A model generated the notes under the pieces. The model worked only from the letters and a program-made list of their open reading frames with translations. It made no database searches and was not told the DNA's origin. Positions 48,628 to 60,300 of a stretch of 64,000 nucleotides of DNA are shown here, in pieces (the first letter of the stretch is position 1; each line of letters starts with the position of its first letter). The DNA lies in assembly GCA_002104985.1 (NCBI GenBank), contig MCGO01000132.1, forward strand, positions 1-64,000. Reading direction: 5' to 3'. Source of the stretch: Rhizoclosmatium globosum (taxonomy: Eukaryota > Chytridiomycota > Chytridiomycetes > Chytridiales > Chytriomycetaceae). A program made the translations under genes and the position numbers.

Positions 48628-48948
48628 TCAGATCTTACTTCTATGCACATAGCCATGCCCCCGTTTTGTTGAGATAGTGCATGTAGAGCTTTGTTTTCGC
48701 TGTTTGTGTACAACACAGCATCTCCAAGTCTTTCCAACATACTTTGCAGACTGTTCCATCAAATACTTTGGTAGAAACCCAACACAACAGCTTGGACTGT
48801 CTGTGGTAACTAGAGAGGCCTTCAACGCCTTTTCTGTTCCAAGTTTTACAGCTTCAAACTGCAGGCTGTCTCCAACAACAGACTTGCTACAGTCTCCATT
48901 TAAGCAGCCTTTGTCATTCATCTCCAGTCCAACAAGGTCGACTTCCAT
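48628..48948 (-). other. Unassigned ORF within the transposon island
   Basis: A 106-codon open frame containing CCVGFLPKYLMEQSAKYVGK and several Cys/His. The Cys-x-x-Gly-Phe-Leu-Pro pattern resembles parts of proteins carried by some eukaryotic DNA transposons, but I cannot name a family. It may belong with the PIF/Harbinger remnant downstream. Low confidence that it is coding today. Confidence 0.3.
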
Positions 48949-49329
48949 TTCAGCAGTCTGTTGTCACGTTTGAAAATGTACAAAGAAAATTTGACATGCA
49001 ATATGACAATAGGGTGCCATATGACCACACAAATTATGGTAGGCATTCAGATTTGCTGCAAAATTGAGATGACAATGGAAGAAACAGTCTTCAGCTTCAG
49101 CAAAATTTCCAGTTAAAGGTTTTGGTAAGTTGACTTTGATACTTTAATGCACTGTAGCAAAGAGAGAAGGAGTGGAAGCGGTAGTGGTACAAGCTGTGCA
49201 ACCTTTGCAATCTTGGAGTTTCTTTATTGCATCTGCCAATAAGAAGGTTTCCCTATTTGGTCAACAGCACCTAAATGTGGCAGTGATGACCCTGCCGTGG
49301 CCTCAACAGAGAAGCAATCACAACCGAGC

Positions 49330-49650
49330 ATTCCAATACAATGCCTGAATTGACGTCTTGCTTCTAAAGGAGGTCACAAGCATTACACCCTTCAATGCTG
49401 GACATGGTAAGACTGGTGAGGCTTGGGAACGTGTTGCTACAAAAGTGAAAATGGTCTCCATAACGACGCCAATGTCAAGCCAGCAGGAAAAAATGCCTTT
49501 GAATGCTTCAAAGAGCTCCTGAAAAAGTTCAAGGCTGATGTAATGGAAAGCTTGCAAGCCTCTGGAACATTCCAGAGGAGGAGTGTGAGCAGTTGTTGTT
49601 GGATCTTTGAGATTTGGTTTGTGCCTCACATCCCACCCATTACGCCATGC
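49330..49650 (+). pseudogene. SANT/Myb-like DNA-binding ORF remnant (PIF/Harbinger accessory)
   Basis: Across two frames the plus strand reads a Myb/SANT-like trihelix pattern. ITPFNAGHGKTGEAWERVAT (about 49379-49440) is followed, after a frame change, by NAFECFKELLKKFKADVMES and QASGTF (about 49490-49570). This is the kind of DNA-binding ORF that accompanies Harbinger transposases. Frameshifts and stops show it is broken. It faces the HARBI1-like ORF on the other strand, the usual two-gene layout. Confidence 0.55.
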
Positions 49651-49822
49651 TAAATCAGCCAAAACATTAGATTATGATTCTGAAGAGAAGCAAGTTGAAA
49701 AGAAGGCAAAGATGTTAAAGGAGAAGGAGCACTGTAAAACCAATGGGGCTGCCATCTAAGAAGCTGCTGTCAAACTGATGTCTGACAAGGTGGGCAGCTC
49801 GAGTCCAAAAAAGGTTGAGAGC

Positions 49823-50281
49823 TCATTTTCTCCCTTGCCGCAAGTCAACATGTTTGTAAGCAACATTATAATAAACACCAATTAGTTGCAACCACAGCTT
49901 TAAATTGTGGTGGAAGTTGACAAAGGCCCAGTTTGCAACTATGAGCCCAAATGCCCATTCAACTGTTACGCGCACTCTTCTTATTGCCTTGTTGAATGCA
50001 TCCTGCTCTTTTGTCAACTGAGCACCCTTGACGGGAGAAACCAACCAACCTTTTATTAATCTGTAGGCAGGATTGCCATACACCAAACGCCAATTGAAGT
50101 TGAGTGCTACAGAAAAGATGTCTATGCAAAGGAGATAAAAATCATTGTGAGATCCAGATATGCAGGACAACTGATTGATTGCCTCTGTTCTAAATGCCAT
50201 ATCCAGGCATGGAAAAGCAAATATCCAGAATTTGTTCCAGTTTTGCCACAAACCATTGCCGGCTCTTCTTTTCTGCATCAT
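49823..50281 (-). mobile_element. HARBI1-like (PIF/Harbinger DDE_4) transposase fragment
   Basis: The C-terminal part of a DDE_Tnp_4 nuclease: WRLVYGNPAYRLIKGWLVSP is the family's GDxAY-x-LxxxLxxP region, with Asp replaced by Asn. LTKEQDAFNKAIRRVRVTVE and WAFGLIVANWAFVNFH match FNxxxSxxRxxVExxFGxLKxRF. The Asp-to-Asn change at a catalytic position and the lack of an intact N-terminal half (first catalytic Asp region) indicate an inactive copy. The reading frame itself is open for 152 codons. Confidence 0.75.
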
Positions 50282-52139
50282 ACATCAGCCATCATGATAT
50301 TGAGGATTTTATTGAACGTTGCTCCAGAAAGACGCATGAACTGAGAAGTGGCAGACACACTCGGACGCCAAAAATTGCCCATCAACAGAAGTTGCAAGTG
50401 ACGCAGCAAGTGCAACTGCCACGCAACATGGCAAGATCAAACCAAAGACAGGCTTTCAAAATTGTATGTAGTTGGCAATGAAGTGGCTAAAAATTGAAAT
50501 GCCGGCAGAGCTGATCTGGAAGAGCTGCCCGAGGTCTGCTGGAAAAAGGCCGGAAGAGACAAAAAATAAAAATTTTGTTGACCTTTTGCTCTGCTTTAAC
50601 GTACTTGGAACCGCCCCTTATAGCTTGTGACTCACAATCACAAACTTCTGGATTTTCTGATTTGTCATAAAAAGGCAGAATGCAATGTTAGATCTGTATT
50701 CCAGCACAATCTCTCAGTTTGACCATAAACCAGAGCGAACTATTCATGAGATACATTTTCAACCAAGAATACAGCAATGTTTAGATGATACAACAGGTCC
50801 TAAAACCTGTCATTTGGGTCCGTTTCAGAAAAAAAAAAGATTTTATATTCACTTTATAAATTTTTGGCTGTGAATGCTAGGCTCGGTTCCAGCCTCTCCT
50901 CTCTCTTTTTCTTAGGGACATTTTTCTCTGGAGGAGAGGCTGGTCCGAAATCACTGTTCAAAGTGGCCAGCTGTAATAAAGCCTTAAAGTGACAAAATCA
51001 GTAGTTTCAGCAATACTAAACATATGGAGTCTGAGGGCGGGTGATAGATTTTGGCTCTGTTCTTAGTAAGTTGGATCAGTAAGAGTCGATTTATGGGATA
51101 TCCGCCCAAAACGAAAATGGAGAGGCTGGATTTGATCCTATGTGAATGCAGGAATGGGTTATTGTGTATCTGATGTGTATCTGCCTGCTTGGTGGTGGTG
51201 GTGGTTGGTGGCATGGGAGTTGTGGAGAAAACAATATTTCCAGACACTGGCTGCAAATAATACCACAATTACTTTCAAAGTTATTTCCTTTTTTGGAATA
51301 GTTTTTGTCTTTTTGATAAATTTCTTGTGCAACACAAACGAAGAAGAATAATAGGAGACATTTGTTGTGGAGTTGTTATAATGCATGCAATCATTTTTTC
51401 CCTTCTTGAATAAAACTTATTGATTTTGTACCTGAGTTGAATACGGGTTTTTTAGTTGCGCCTAAAGCTATTGTTGGTGCTGGCAGTAACATCCAAAGCT
51501 ACCAGTTATGGAAAATCGATTCCAGATCTTGGTATTCCAGAGTATGGGATGTTGATTTTGACGGAGCATGGTTTGTTGTTGAAGGGGTAGCAGGCGTTGC
51601 TGAATTACGGGAGCGCTGTTATTATTTTGTTGTTGTTTCTTTGATTATGCTTCTCAGGATTCTGAGGCTTGCAGTTGCTGAAGTCCTTGGTGGAACTGGC
51701 TGGAATACCAAAATATACTGGTGGACATGGTTTGAGAATCGTAACAGCGGCAGCAGTGTGAGTGTTCTTTTGGATTTTGTTGCTGTTGTGGCTAAATATT
51801 ATTTGATCACAGGGACTCATTATTTCGGGGATACTGGGCTTTTGAATGCAATATATGTTCTTTGAGTTGTTGACTCCTTGTTTTATGTTCATAGATCTTA
51901 ATTTCTGGGTATGTAGGTAGCAAACACAAAATTCATTCTTCATAATCCACATCAAGTTTCTCACCGTTTATATAAACAAGAAACACTTGTAGCAGAATCT
52001 CAGGCAAAATGTATGCTCCCTTCTGAATAATTCATAATCACAAAAACTTTTGTTTTATTGAATTACAAAATTGTCACAAAATCCATCTGGCTGGCCATCA
52101 AACAAAATGTCACAAAGATTTCTTTGTAAGAAAAGTCTC
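50282..52139. other. Gene-free stretch inside the transposon island
   Basis: No gene is supported over ~1.85 kb. An inverted repeat lies at 50889-50943 (separate entry). An ORF at 51437-51865 is Trp/Val-rich with no domain, and its minus-strand shadow has none either. The TGGTGGTGGTGG run near 51192 is a simple repeat. Confidence 0.4.
50889..50943. repeat. 13-bp perfect inverted repeat (hairpin)
   Basis: CCAGCCTCTCCTC at 50889-50901 is exactly complementary to GAGGAGAGGCTGG at 50931-50943, with a 29-bp spacer. With one bulge the arms extend outward (CGGTT.. against ..TCCG). It could be the terminal repeats of a tiny MITE, a folded RNA, or chance in a repeat-rich region. No flanking target-site duplication is obvious. 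Confidence 0.5.
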
Positions 52140-54419
52140 TATAATTGTCAAAGATACACTTGAACCCACTAATATTGCCAAATCAAATGCACCATGCTGC
52201 AAGCAGTTTTGTGACTGATAACTTCTGCAACAATTTGTGTCATCTAAGTGCCACCCTCTACCAAATGAAATCTTATAGCAGAGGGATTTCAGGTACAAGA
52301 CTACTAGGAAATTACTTCTCAGCAGATAACCTTGGCAAAACAGCAAATGGAACACGATTTCCCCTGTTCGACAAGACTGACTACAACTGGTTTAGGAAGC
52401 TAACAACTGCTTTGAACAGGAAGGACACCACCAACAGAACCAGACTCAGTCTTACAAAAAGGGCAAGACCAAACCCGTTTGCAACAGAGCCCACAGCCAG
52501 TGTGGCCTGGGTAAAAAGCGCAAGATAGTCACTTGGAATGACCCTCAAACAGAAGAACAACATTATGGAGAAATCATAGAAATTGAGCAAGACGAAGGAA
52601 CAACAATACACAGACTCCATCTTTATGTTGAACGAAATGACCAGGGATTCATACAGAATGGAAAATGTATACCTTACAAACGAGACGGCTTCATGAACAT
52701 ATGTTCGAACAAAGACCAGTCAAATAAACTCTATGAACTTGCTGACATAACAAATGAACAACCAGCAGAAGACCCACAGCAATCTACATCCCGCCAAATA
52801 ATAGAATGAAAGACAATAACATCTGCAAAAGACTCAATACCAAGGGAAACCAATGACCTCAAAACCAAGCATGAAAGCCCACTTGGAGTGACAGAGGAGG
52901 AAAAAAGAGCAGCAAACTATTTTGAAGGTCCACATGAGCTGATCACGGCTATTAGAGCACTGAAAGCCCAAGAGTGTAATACAAGAGACGCCATATACTC
53001 AGACGGATCTCTTACATTTATCAATGGAAAGCCCAGTGAATGCCTGGGACGGCACCCAAAAAGGGAGAAGAATCAACTTTGGAATTGAGGGAAATGCATC
53101 CTCAACCAACGCAGAAATCAATGCTGTCCTCCTGGGAGTAAACGGACCAACAGATATGTACATTGACAAAATGGCAGTTATTCCAACAAAAGTCTGGAAA
53201 GAAGCAACTTCAACATCAAATGAAGCAAATTATTCACACTGTCTAATGCATATACTGCTGCTCAAATGTGCCATATCACTAAATCCATAACAGGACTACT
53301 CCCAGCACTACATCATGTAAAGTCCCATACAGGTGTCCCCTAATGAACTGGCAGACTCAGGTGCAAATGATGGACGTATGGCTCCAGTACTCAAAATGAA
53401 ACTAGACAGTCGTCAATCACTCATCTTTGGCCTCACATTTACACTACTACAAAGAGACCACAAACAAACACCAGTGAAGCTCACAGTCACTACAGAAAAT
53501 GGGACATCAACGCTATGCACTGGCTGCTACCAGTACAATCTGAGATGCGTCGGAGACACCAAGATGCATACCCCAATGGAACATACCGTGTAGACCACCA
53601 TGAGGAAGAAACAAATGATCATCTTTGGAGCTGTATAGAAACAGAAGCAATCGGGATGGAGATATGGGAAGATATGATCACACTGCTTGTAAAACAAACT
53701 GGACCCCCCAAAAAGAGGAAAAGAAATGAAAACACAGTGGACAGACAAAGCAACAAAGCAAACAAAGCCAAAATTAGGTCATGGCTCCCACCACAACCAA
53801 GAGATGAGATAGGCATTGAAGCTGATAAATTGACGTTCACCCATATTGCTGGATATGGACTCATACTAAATGTTATGCACAGAATTTTGGAAAAGTGTGG
53901 TATCAAGAAGCCCCAAACACAACATATGATTATACCGACAACATGGAAGGAACTTACAATGATGGTAAGGAAAGAATCTGGAAACCAAGTTGTGACAAAA
54001 CCACAGCATGGGAGGAAACAAACCAAATAACTGCAACAATCAAGGCCATACAAAATAACACCAAACAGAAGCATGAGAGACCCAGAAACAAGCCAAAAGA
54101 AGGCAAATGGAAACACAAAACAACAGAGATAAATGAAGGTACACGTTGCCAACACTGTATGAAACCACTTAGCACAGATGAACCCCACAAGTATGGCGGA
54201 TCCTATGGACACCAGATAAGAGCCATTGATATGATATCATCAGATAACATGGGAATAAGGAAAATCTCACCGGGAATAATAAACACACTTGCAACCTACA
54301 TGGACCAAAACACAAGGGAAGAGGAATTCTGCTATAACCATTCTACAACAAATGCAACGCTGTCAACCCGGAAGATCAAGATAATCCTGTCCATTTCCGG
54401 CCACAACAACAAATCATAG
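52140..54419 (+). mobile_element. 3' part of a non-LTR (LINE) retrotransposon with RNase H, decayed
   Basis: A-rich plus-strand coding remnants run through several frames. The RNase H fold is recognisable: RDAIYSDGSLTFINGK carries the first catalytic Asp (~53000), ASSTNAEINAVLLGV the Glu (~53105), and VKSHTGVP then, after a +1 frame change near 53338, NELADSGAND. Downstream, a zinc-knuckle-like tail (CTGCYQYNLRC...TNDHLWSC) matches the Cys/His region after RT/RNase H in LINE ORF2 proteins. A further Cys pair (CQHCMKPLST) lies near 54150. No reverse transcriptase core is present, so the copy is 5'-truncated. Stops at ~52527 and ~52807 and the frame change show it is dead. Confidence 0.7.
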
Positions 54420-57370
54420 TTAAATCTCCAGAGAAAATTGACTACGACAGCAAATGCATTAATCTTCAATCACGAGATTCATTTTTCCAAGTTCTCCCTT
54501 GTCCAGAGCCACCACAACCATAGAAACTCTGTTTCCTTGTGATTCTTGTCAAGGAAGCAACTTTGAACTCCAATGGATGAGAAATGAATCTCCAACACCC
54601 AATCCAATCAACCTCGACGCGAGCTGATCATGTTTTTGATTTTCACTGCTCAAGCCAGTCATCTATCCATGTTCCACCACAACGTGGTCCATTACGAGCA
54701 ATTTGAGAGCTAGAAATGTGCTGCAAAGAAGAATCAAACATTTCAGTGCAACGTAGAGGATTCAACGAGTTGAAACAGAGCTGGAAGTCACTTCCACGTC
54801 CACATCTGGCCCCTAATTAGACACCAACAACCTCAATCATTAATTTGTGAACAGTCTAATAAAGCACTCATTAGCAAGGGCAAACATTTACACTTACATC
54901 CGCTTCACCCTTGTAGTCCACCACATCGACTTTGCTGTCCCGTCTCATCTCTCAAGCACACCTGAAGGAAACCATAAGATTCCGTACCGTAACACTAGAA
55001 CAACAGACTTGCCATTAAATGAGTCATCTATTGAATTGAAACAGTAACAGTAATCTGAAACTCTCCACATCCACCATCACCGAGCTGCTTCTAACTGGTA
55101 TTGTATTGCCAACAATGATTGAGAGGACTGCCGCTTTCCAGGCTAGGATTGTCACCATGCAATTACAAGTTTTCTGACAAGTCTCCTCTTAGAAAACTTG
55201 GACCTGTCCACTAATAAAAACTAGGAAGAACTACAGGTACTATTCAATGTTCCCCCTGTGATATATTATGGCAACCTACAAAAGCAAGTTCTGGTCCTTC
55301 TGGTTCTAGTCCTGCTGTATTTCGAACTGAAAGGTTGATCCCTTGCAACACCGGTGACAGTAGCAGTTGCAGTGAACATCAAAGATTTAATTACGCTTTT
55401 AATTACGTTTATTGGGTGTATATAAAGCCAATAATCGCCAGGATTGCTGTAATCTGCCTTCCTTTTTCCCTCACTTACCTTTTCAACACACTGCCTAAAT
55501 TGAAAATCGAAATACAATGTGATTGCACATTTCTCGTAGTGCTGACCAAAAGTGGTGTGCTGGTGGTTTACAATCATGTCAATTCCCGAGACTGAGCTGC
55601 AAAAGAGCCAGGTGTTCAATAACAGTCAAAACCAGCGTATTTGAAAAGGACGGAACAGCTATGAGCTGTTTTGATTACCTATGTGTTAACATTTAGGAGG
55701 ATGTCGAGTAGTTAAATGAGAGGGAGGCTAAGATGCCTTTGATGCTGACAAGAAGTCTATTTTAATGAGATAATGCCAGGGAAGAAGTCTCCTGGGTACG
55801 GCAGCTGTTGGGTTATAAGATGGTGGGTATTGTGACTGTCAACCAATCACTGCCATATCCATGTTGTCCGTTATGAATACCTTAAAAAGGTCACCACAAA
55901 TGAGGAATTTCAGTGCACGCTTTCTCGTCGCCATCACCAACACAGACAGACAAGCAACGCCACTGAACAGTGGTGTTGAATAGATTCTTCCTAAAAACTA
56001 ATATTTGCGAGAAAATGATATGCCACTCAGTGTACAGAGGACTGTTACCTTTTTATCTCCTCTGAGACCTTGTTTTGTTATTTGGACAACAAGCACATCT
56101 TGCTGTTGGGCTACATTGTTTGACAGGATCAAAACTGAGATAAAGCCAATGGATACTTTTGGTTGAGTGGGTGTTTGGTTTAATTGCTAATAATTGGGTG
56201 TTGTGGATTTCCATAAAAATCTAAACCAGGAGGCATTTACAACCATGTTGCAGGATTACTCACAAACTGTCTCACTTCAAGGGATCAAATTTAGTAGTAA
56301 GTTTTTTTGGTTTTGAACTTCTGTCACTCCAAGAATACATGCATTCTTCACCAGCACCTACACAAGTGTCTACACAGTAAATCATCATTTTTCAGATTTA
56401 ACTTTGCCATGTTTGAATAAATTCTATCCCCTGTTGTACCACCTTTGTATCCTATTTTTCCAACACCTTCTTGAATTTATCAACTGCAACTGCTGCTCTT
56501 GTGCCTTCTGCATCATTGCCAATCTGCTTGCTTCAAGGGCATGTTTTTGCTTCTGTAGTTCCAGCTCCTTCTTCTACATTGCTGCACATACTCCTCAATT
56601 TGGCTGTAACAGCATATGTTTTTGCTCCATTTACTTTCCTTGTAGAGTTGTTGAATACCTGAGCCATGATGTCCAATGTTGCATTGCAGTAGTCTTGTCT
56701 AAGAGCCAATATCCAAATCTTCAGACAGGTGTTGGCTTAGTCTACAACAAGCAAACACAATAAGTATTGTCTGTGCAATATATGTATCTCTTGCCAAAAC
56801 AATATCGTCGATATGTATGAATGTAAAAGAGTTACTCTAATAAAATTTTATTGTTTTTAATGATAGTATGCTACATATTATATTGACAAAATCTGTATGT
56901 GTTTAACAGCTGAAATAGACTAATAGAGTCTGGCAATGAGTGAGTTGGCAATTTGAGAAAGTCGGCAATCCCAGCCCACCCCAAAATCTTCTAGCAGCAT
57001 TTACTGTGGAAACTGTTGAGACTGATTCCTCAAAAAGAATTGCAAACAGTTGAAATAACGCAATAATACTTTGATTAAGCAGGCTTAGGTTTTAATTATA
57101 TGTCTAGGTTTCCAACTCAACACTTCATCTTAAACAACGCACTACGCCAGCTTTCTCGGCTCATCTCATACACCCGCATCAGATATCAAACATTTTTTTA
57201 TCCATTTTTTTGGTATTTAATAATTTTATTGTTGTAGTAATGCTTAACAAGGGCCCCCCAAAGGCCGTTTGGATCTTCCTATTTTGGGTTTTACTATGAC
57301 TAAAAAGCAAATCAAAGGGACAGGTGCTTTTAATATAACTATTTATTTCTGTTCTCTTCTAAATACAAAA
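54420..57370. other. Gene-free stretch, no recognisable element
   Basis: Nearly 3 kb without a supported gene. Short ORFs at 54847, 55266, 55335 and 56404 have no domain or splice logic. On the minus strand near 56480-56580 a Gln/Lys/Glu-rich coiled-coil-like translation (KKELELQKQKHALEASRLAM, broken) resembles the helical linker of transposon-borne DNA-binding ORFs, which suggests more decayed element sequence. Confidence 0.4.
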
Positions 57371-60300
57371 TTAATCATTGCCCTCTATTTCATGTGCAGG
57401 CCACCCTTGCATCACTGACCCAGAATGAACAACTTCCCCACCGACAATTAATGTATGCTCCAAGAGCTTGCTTTCATTTTCCATTTCACCACCAGACAAC
57501 AGTCTAGAATCTGTTCGAAGTACACAACCATCTCCAATCTTGAGCAAATTCAAGCCAAAAAACCCTCGGCTGTTGACATGTGCTACAACACTAGCTCTAT
57601 CAATAACAGTATCATTTCCAATTATGCACAAGTCAGGTTCTGGCATCATAGGGTCCCCACCAGTAGGGTATAGGCAAACACGTTGACCAATTTTGCTTCC
57701 CAAAGCACGGAAGTAGGCAACAAGGAAGAATGAACCACGAATATTGTTCAAAATATCACCTTGAATATTTTGGAGTGTTATAAAGAGCTGCCACCGCTGA
57801 CAGTAGTCAGATTTGTCCCAGTCATAACTTCCTGGTTTTCTCCTTCCAATAAAACCCCATTTGGCCATAATTACAGTGAACAATGTAACAAACGTTACAA
57901 TGTAAGAAGCAGCAAATGTTGTCAAAACAAACATAATTTGCATTACTGCTTCTCTGGAAATCCATGTTAAACTTGAAAACCAATAATCACCAGTATATGT
58001 GGTTACTGCAACCACCACACCAATTAATGGAACCATACTCCAGATGCAACTTGTAACACAGACCCACACCATATTGGTGATAATTATTTCCAGTTCTGAA
58101 AATACTCTGTAAGGTGCATCTCTATAGTAGAAAGCCTTTCCAAACGGTTTCAAGGTATCTTCCTTCTTTGTTGCAACACAATCACCTTCTTCAAGTAAGA
58201 CTGCTTCTCCACCCTTAGATCCTATCCAAGTTGATTCAGGTGGATAGTACCCATTTTTGAATAACAATGACCCACTTCCAATCATAGCGTTCTTTCCAAC
58301 AATTACACCTGGAAGAATAATGCATCGATCCGCAATCATACATCCCGCGCCAATTACAATTCGTCTTGATTCAACAGCATCTGAGAAGACTAGTTTGCTT
58401 CTTGATCCAAAGACAACATCATTACCAACTTCCAGCAGGTCAAAAGCATAAAATCCAATTGGTATTCCCGGCCAGTATATGCGTTGTCCAACTTTATACG
58501 GTATATCATTGAGATACTTTCATAGTGTCGACCAAGAAGGCTGTAAGTGCCACACAACGTTCCATCCCCAAACAACTGTTTCATGATCCACTGTTTTACA
58601 GCATGCCATTCGCTACTTAATTTCTGACCAGGAACAAATGGACCCAGTAGAATTTGCTTCACAAAAATTGAAGCCCCCAGTTTAAACCAAGGCGACACAA
58701 CACTACGCAACGACATCAATACAAAAAACAACAAAACAACACGGCGCATTTCAAAGAAGTTTTGTACAACTTGAGTAATTGATGACCAGTTTGACAATTC
58801 AGACTGCATGACACACTGCACTGACCAAAGCAGCCATAAAATCCATGGTAGCGATCCAACGAATTCCACAAGAAACACGATGGGAATTCCAAAAGTGATC
58901 ATTGACCATATTGTTGGTGACGGGCCGCCACTAGAAGCAAAAAGTCGATGTTTTTGTGAAGAATCAGCTATCTCATGAGAAGAGCTGCGGGGAGGAAGCA
59001 CAGTGTCTGGTGGAAGAATAGCACCTGGAGAAATAGTTGAGTCAAAGTTCACCACGCTATCTTTTCCTGTTTGTGACCATTAGACAAGGTCAATAAAAAC
59101 CACATCAAACCCACCAATAATAATTGGAGCTAATATCATTATCCCAGAATCAATAGTGAAACCACGCACAATAGAGCTCGTAATCGACGTGCCTGAGTCA
59201 ACCCTAATCAAATCAAACTCTCTGAAAACAGTTCCTCCGTCGAATTTGACATTTGATGAAATCTGAGCACCCATCAAACGCAGGTAAAAACATTGTGTCC
59301 TCAGCGTTGCATTGAATATCCCAGGGCCAAAGAAGTTCAGGGTTTGGTCAACAAACCACCACCGCAAATAATAAGCACTCCATAAAGGATATTTACCAGC
59401 TCGATAGCGACCAATGATAAGCCACTTTATCACAATTCCTAGCATGGGGTAACATAAATATGTCACAATAGATGTCAGCCCATAACCGACAAGAAGCTTA
59501 AAGACTGTCACATGCGAAGTTTCTTGTAAAATAATGTTCATACCAGCCATTACCCTGAGATAAACCAACCAAAATAAGATAATTGGGAGGGGTTGCAGAA
59601 ATAAAACAGACAGACTTTGGATCATTAAAGCCAGAGGTCGGACAGGGGATTCACACCGAGTAACGCTTAATTTCTTGTCCAGAGTGGGCGCCATAGACAC
59701 CGACGTAGCAGTGGCTTGTGAATCAACAATTGTAGCGAGAGCTTTTGCTGTACGACACTTAAATAAGGTCATTGGTGACATCTTAATGCCATACTTTGCA
59801 CTACTCAAAGCCTTAGTCGACAGTGTGCCATACAAAAAGAAAAACACTTACCGAACGAGAGAAACAATTTTGGCAGCTGTTAATGAACTTCCTCCGATTT
59901 CAAAGAAGTCATCCAGGATGTGTGGAGGGTTATTAATATCCAGAACAGTCTGAAAAGCAGAAAGAACGTAGAGTTCGGTTGTGGACATTTGTGTTCGAGG
60001 CAGTGGCTCCAATTTCCCAGTCTTTTCTGATGCGGCAAATTGATGGTGGCCACATAAGTCTGCATCGTGTGTTGGTCTGCAAGTGATCGAGACTGTTAAA
60101 GGTGTTCCGCTTGGTGGGCAGTCTGCCTCGAAACACCTTTCTCCTGGCGCCATGCCATCATGAATTGAGCCAAGTTCCATACGTTCCGCCAACTTAATTC
60201 TTAGCGGTTTCCCTGTTTTGTTCTTTGGCAAATCCGTCATATGAACAACCAACTGCGGCCATTTTGCTGGATGAAGAATAGCACCAACAAATCTACAAAT

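Noticed and set aside
53619..54212. 197-codon minus-strand ORF with many hydrophobic residues, looking like a membrane protein
   Set aside because: It is the reverse complement of an A-rich LINE coding remnant. T-rich complement gives Phe/Leu/Ile/Val-rich translations without meaning.
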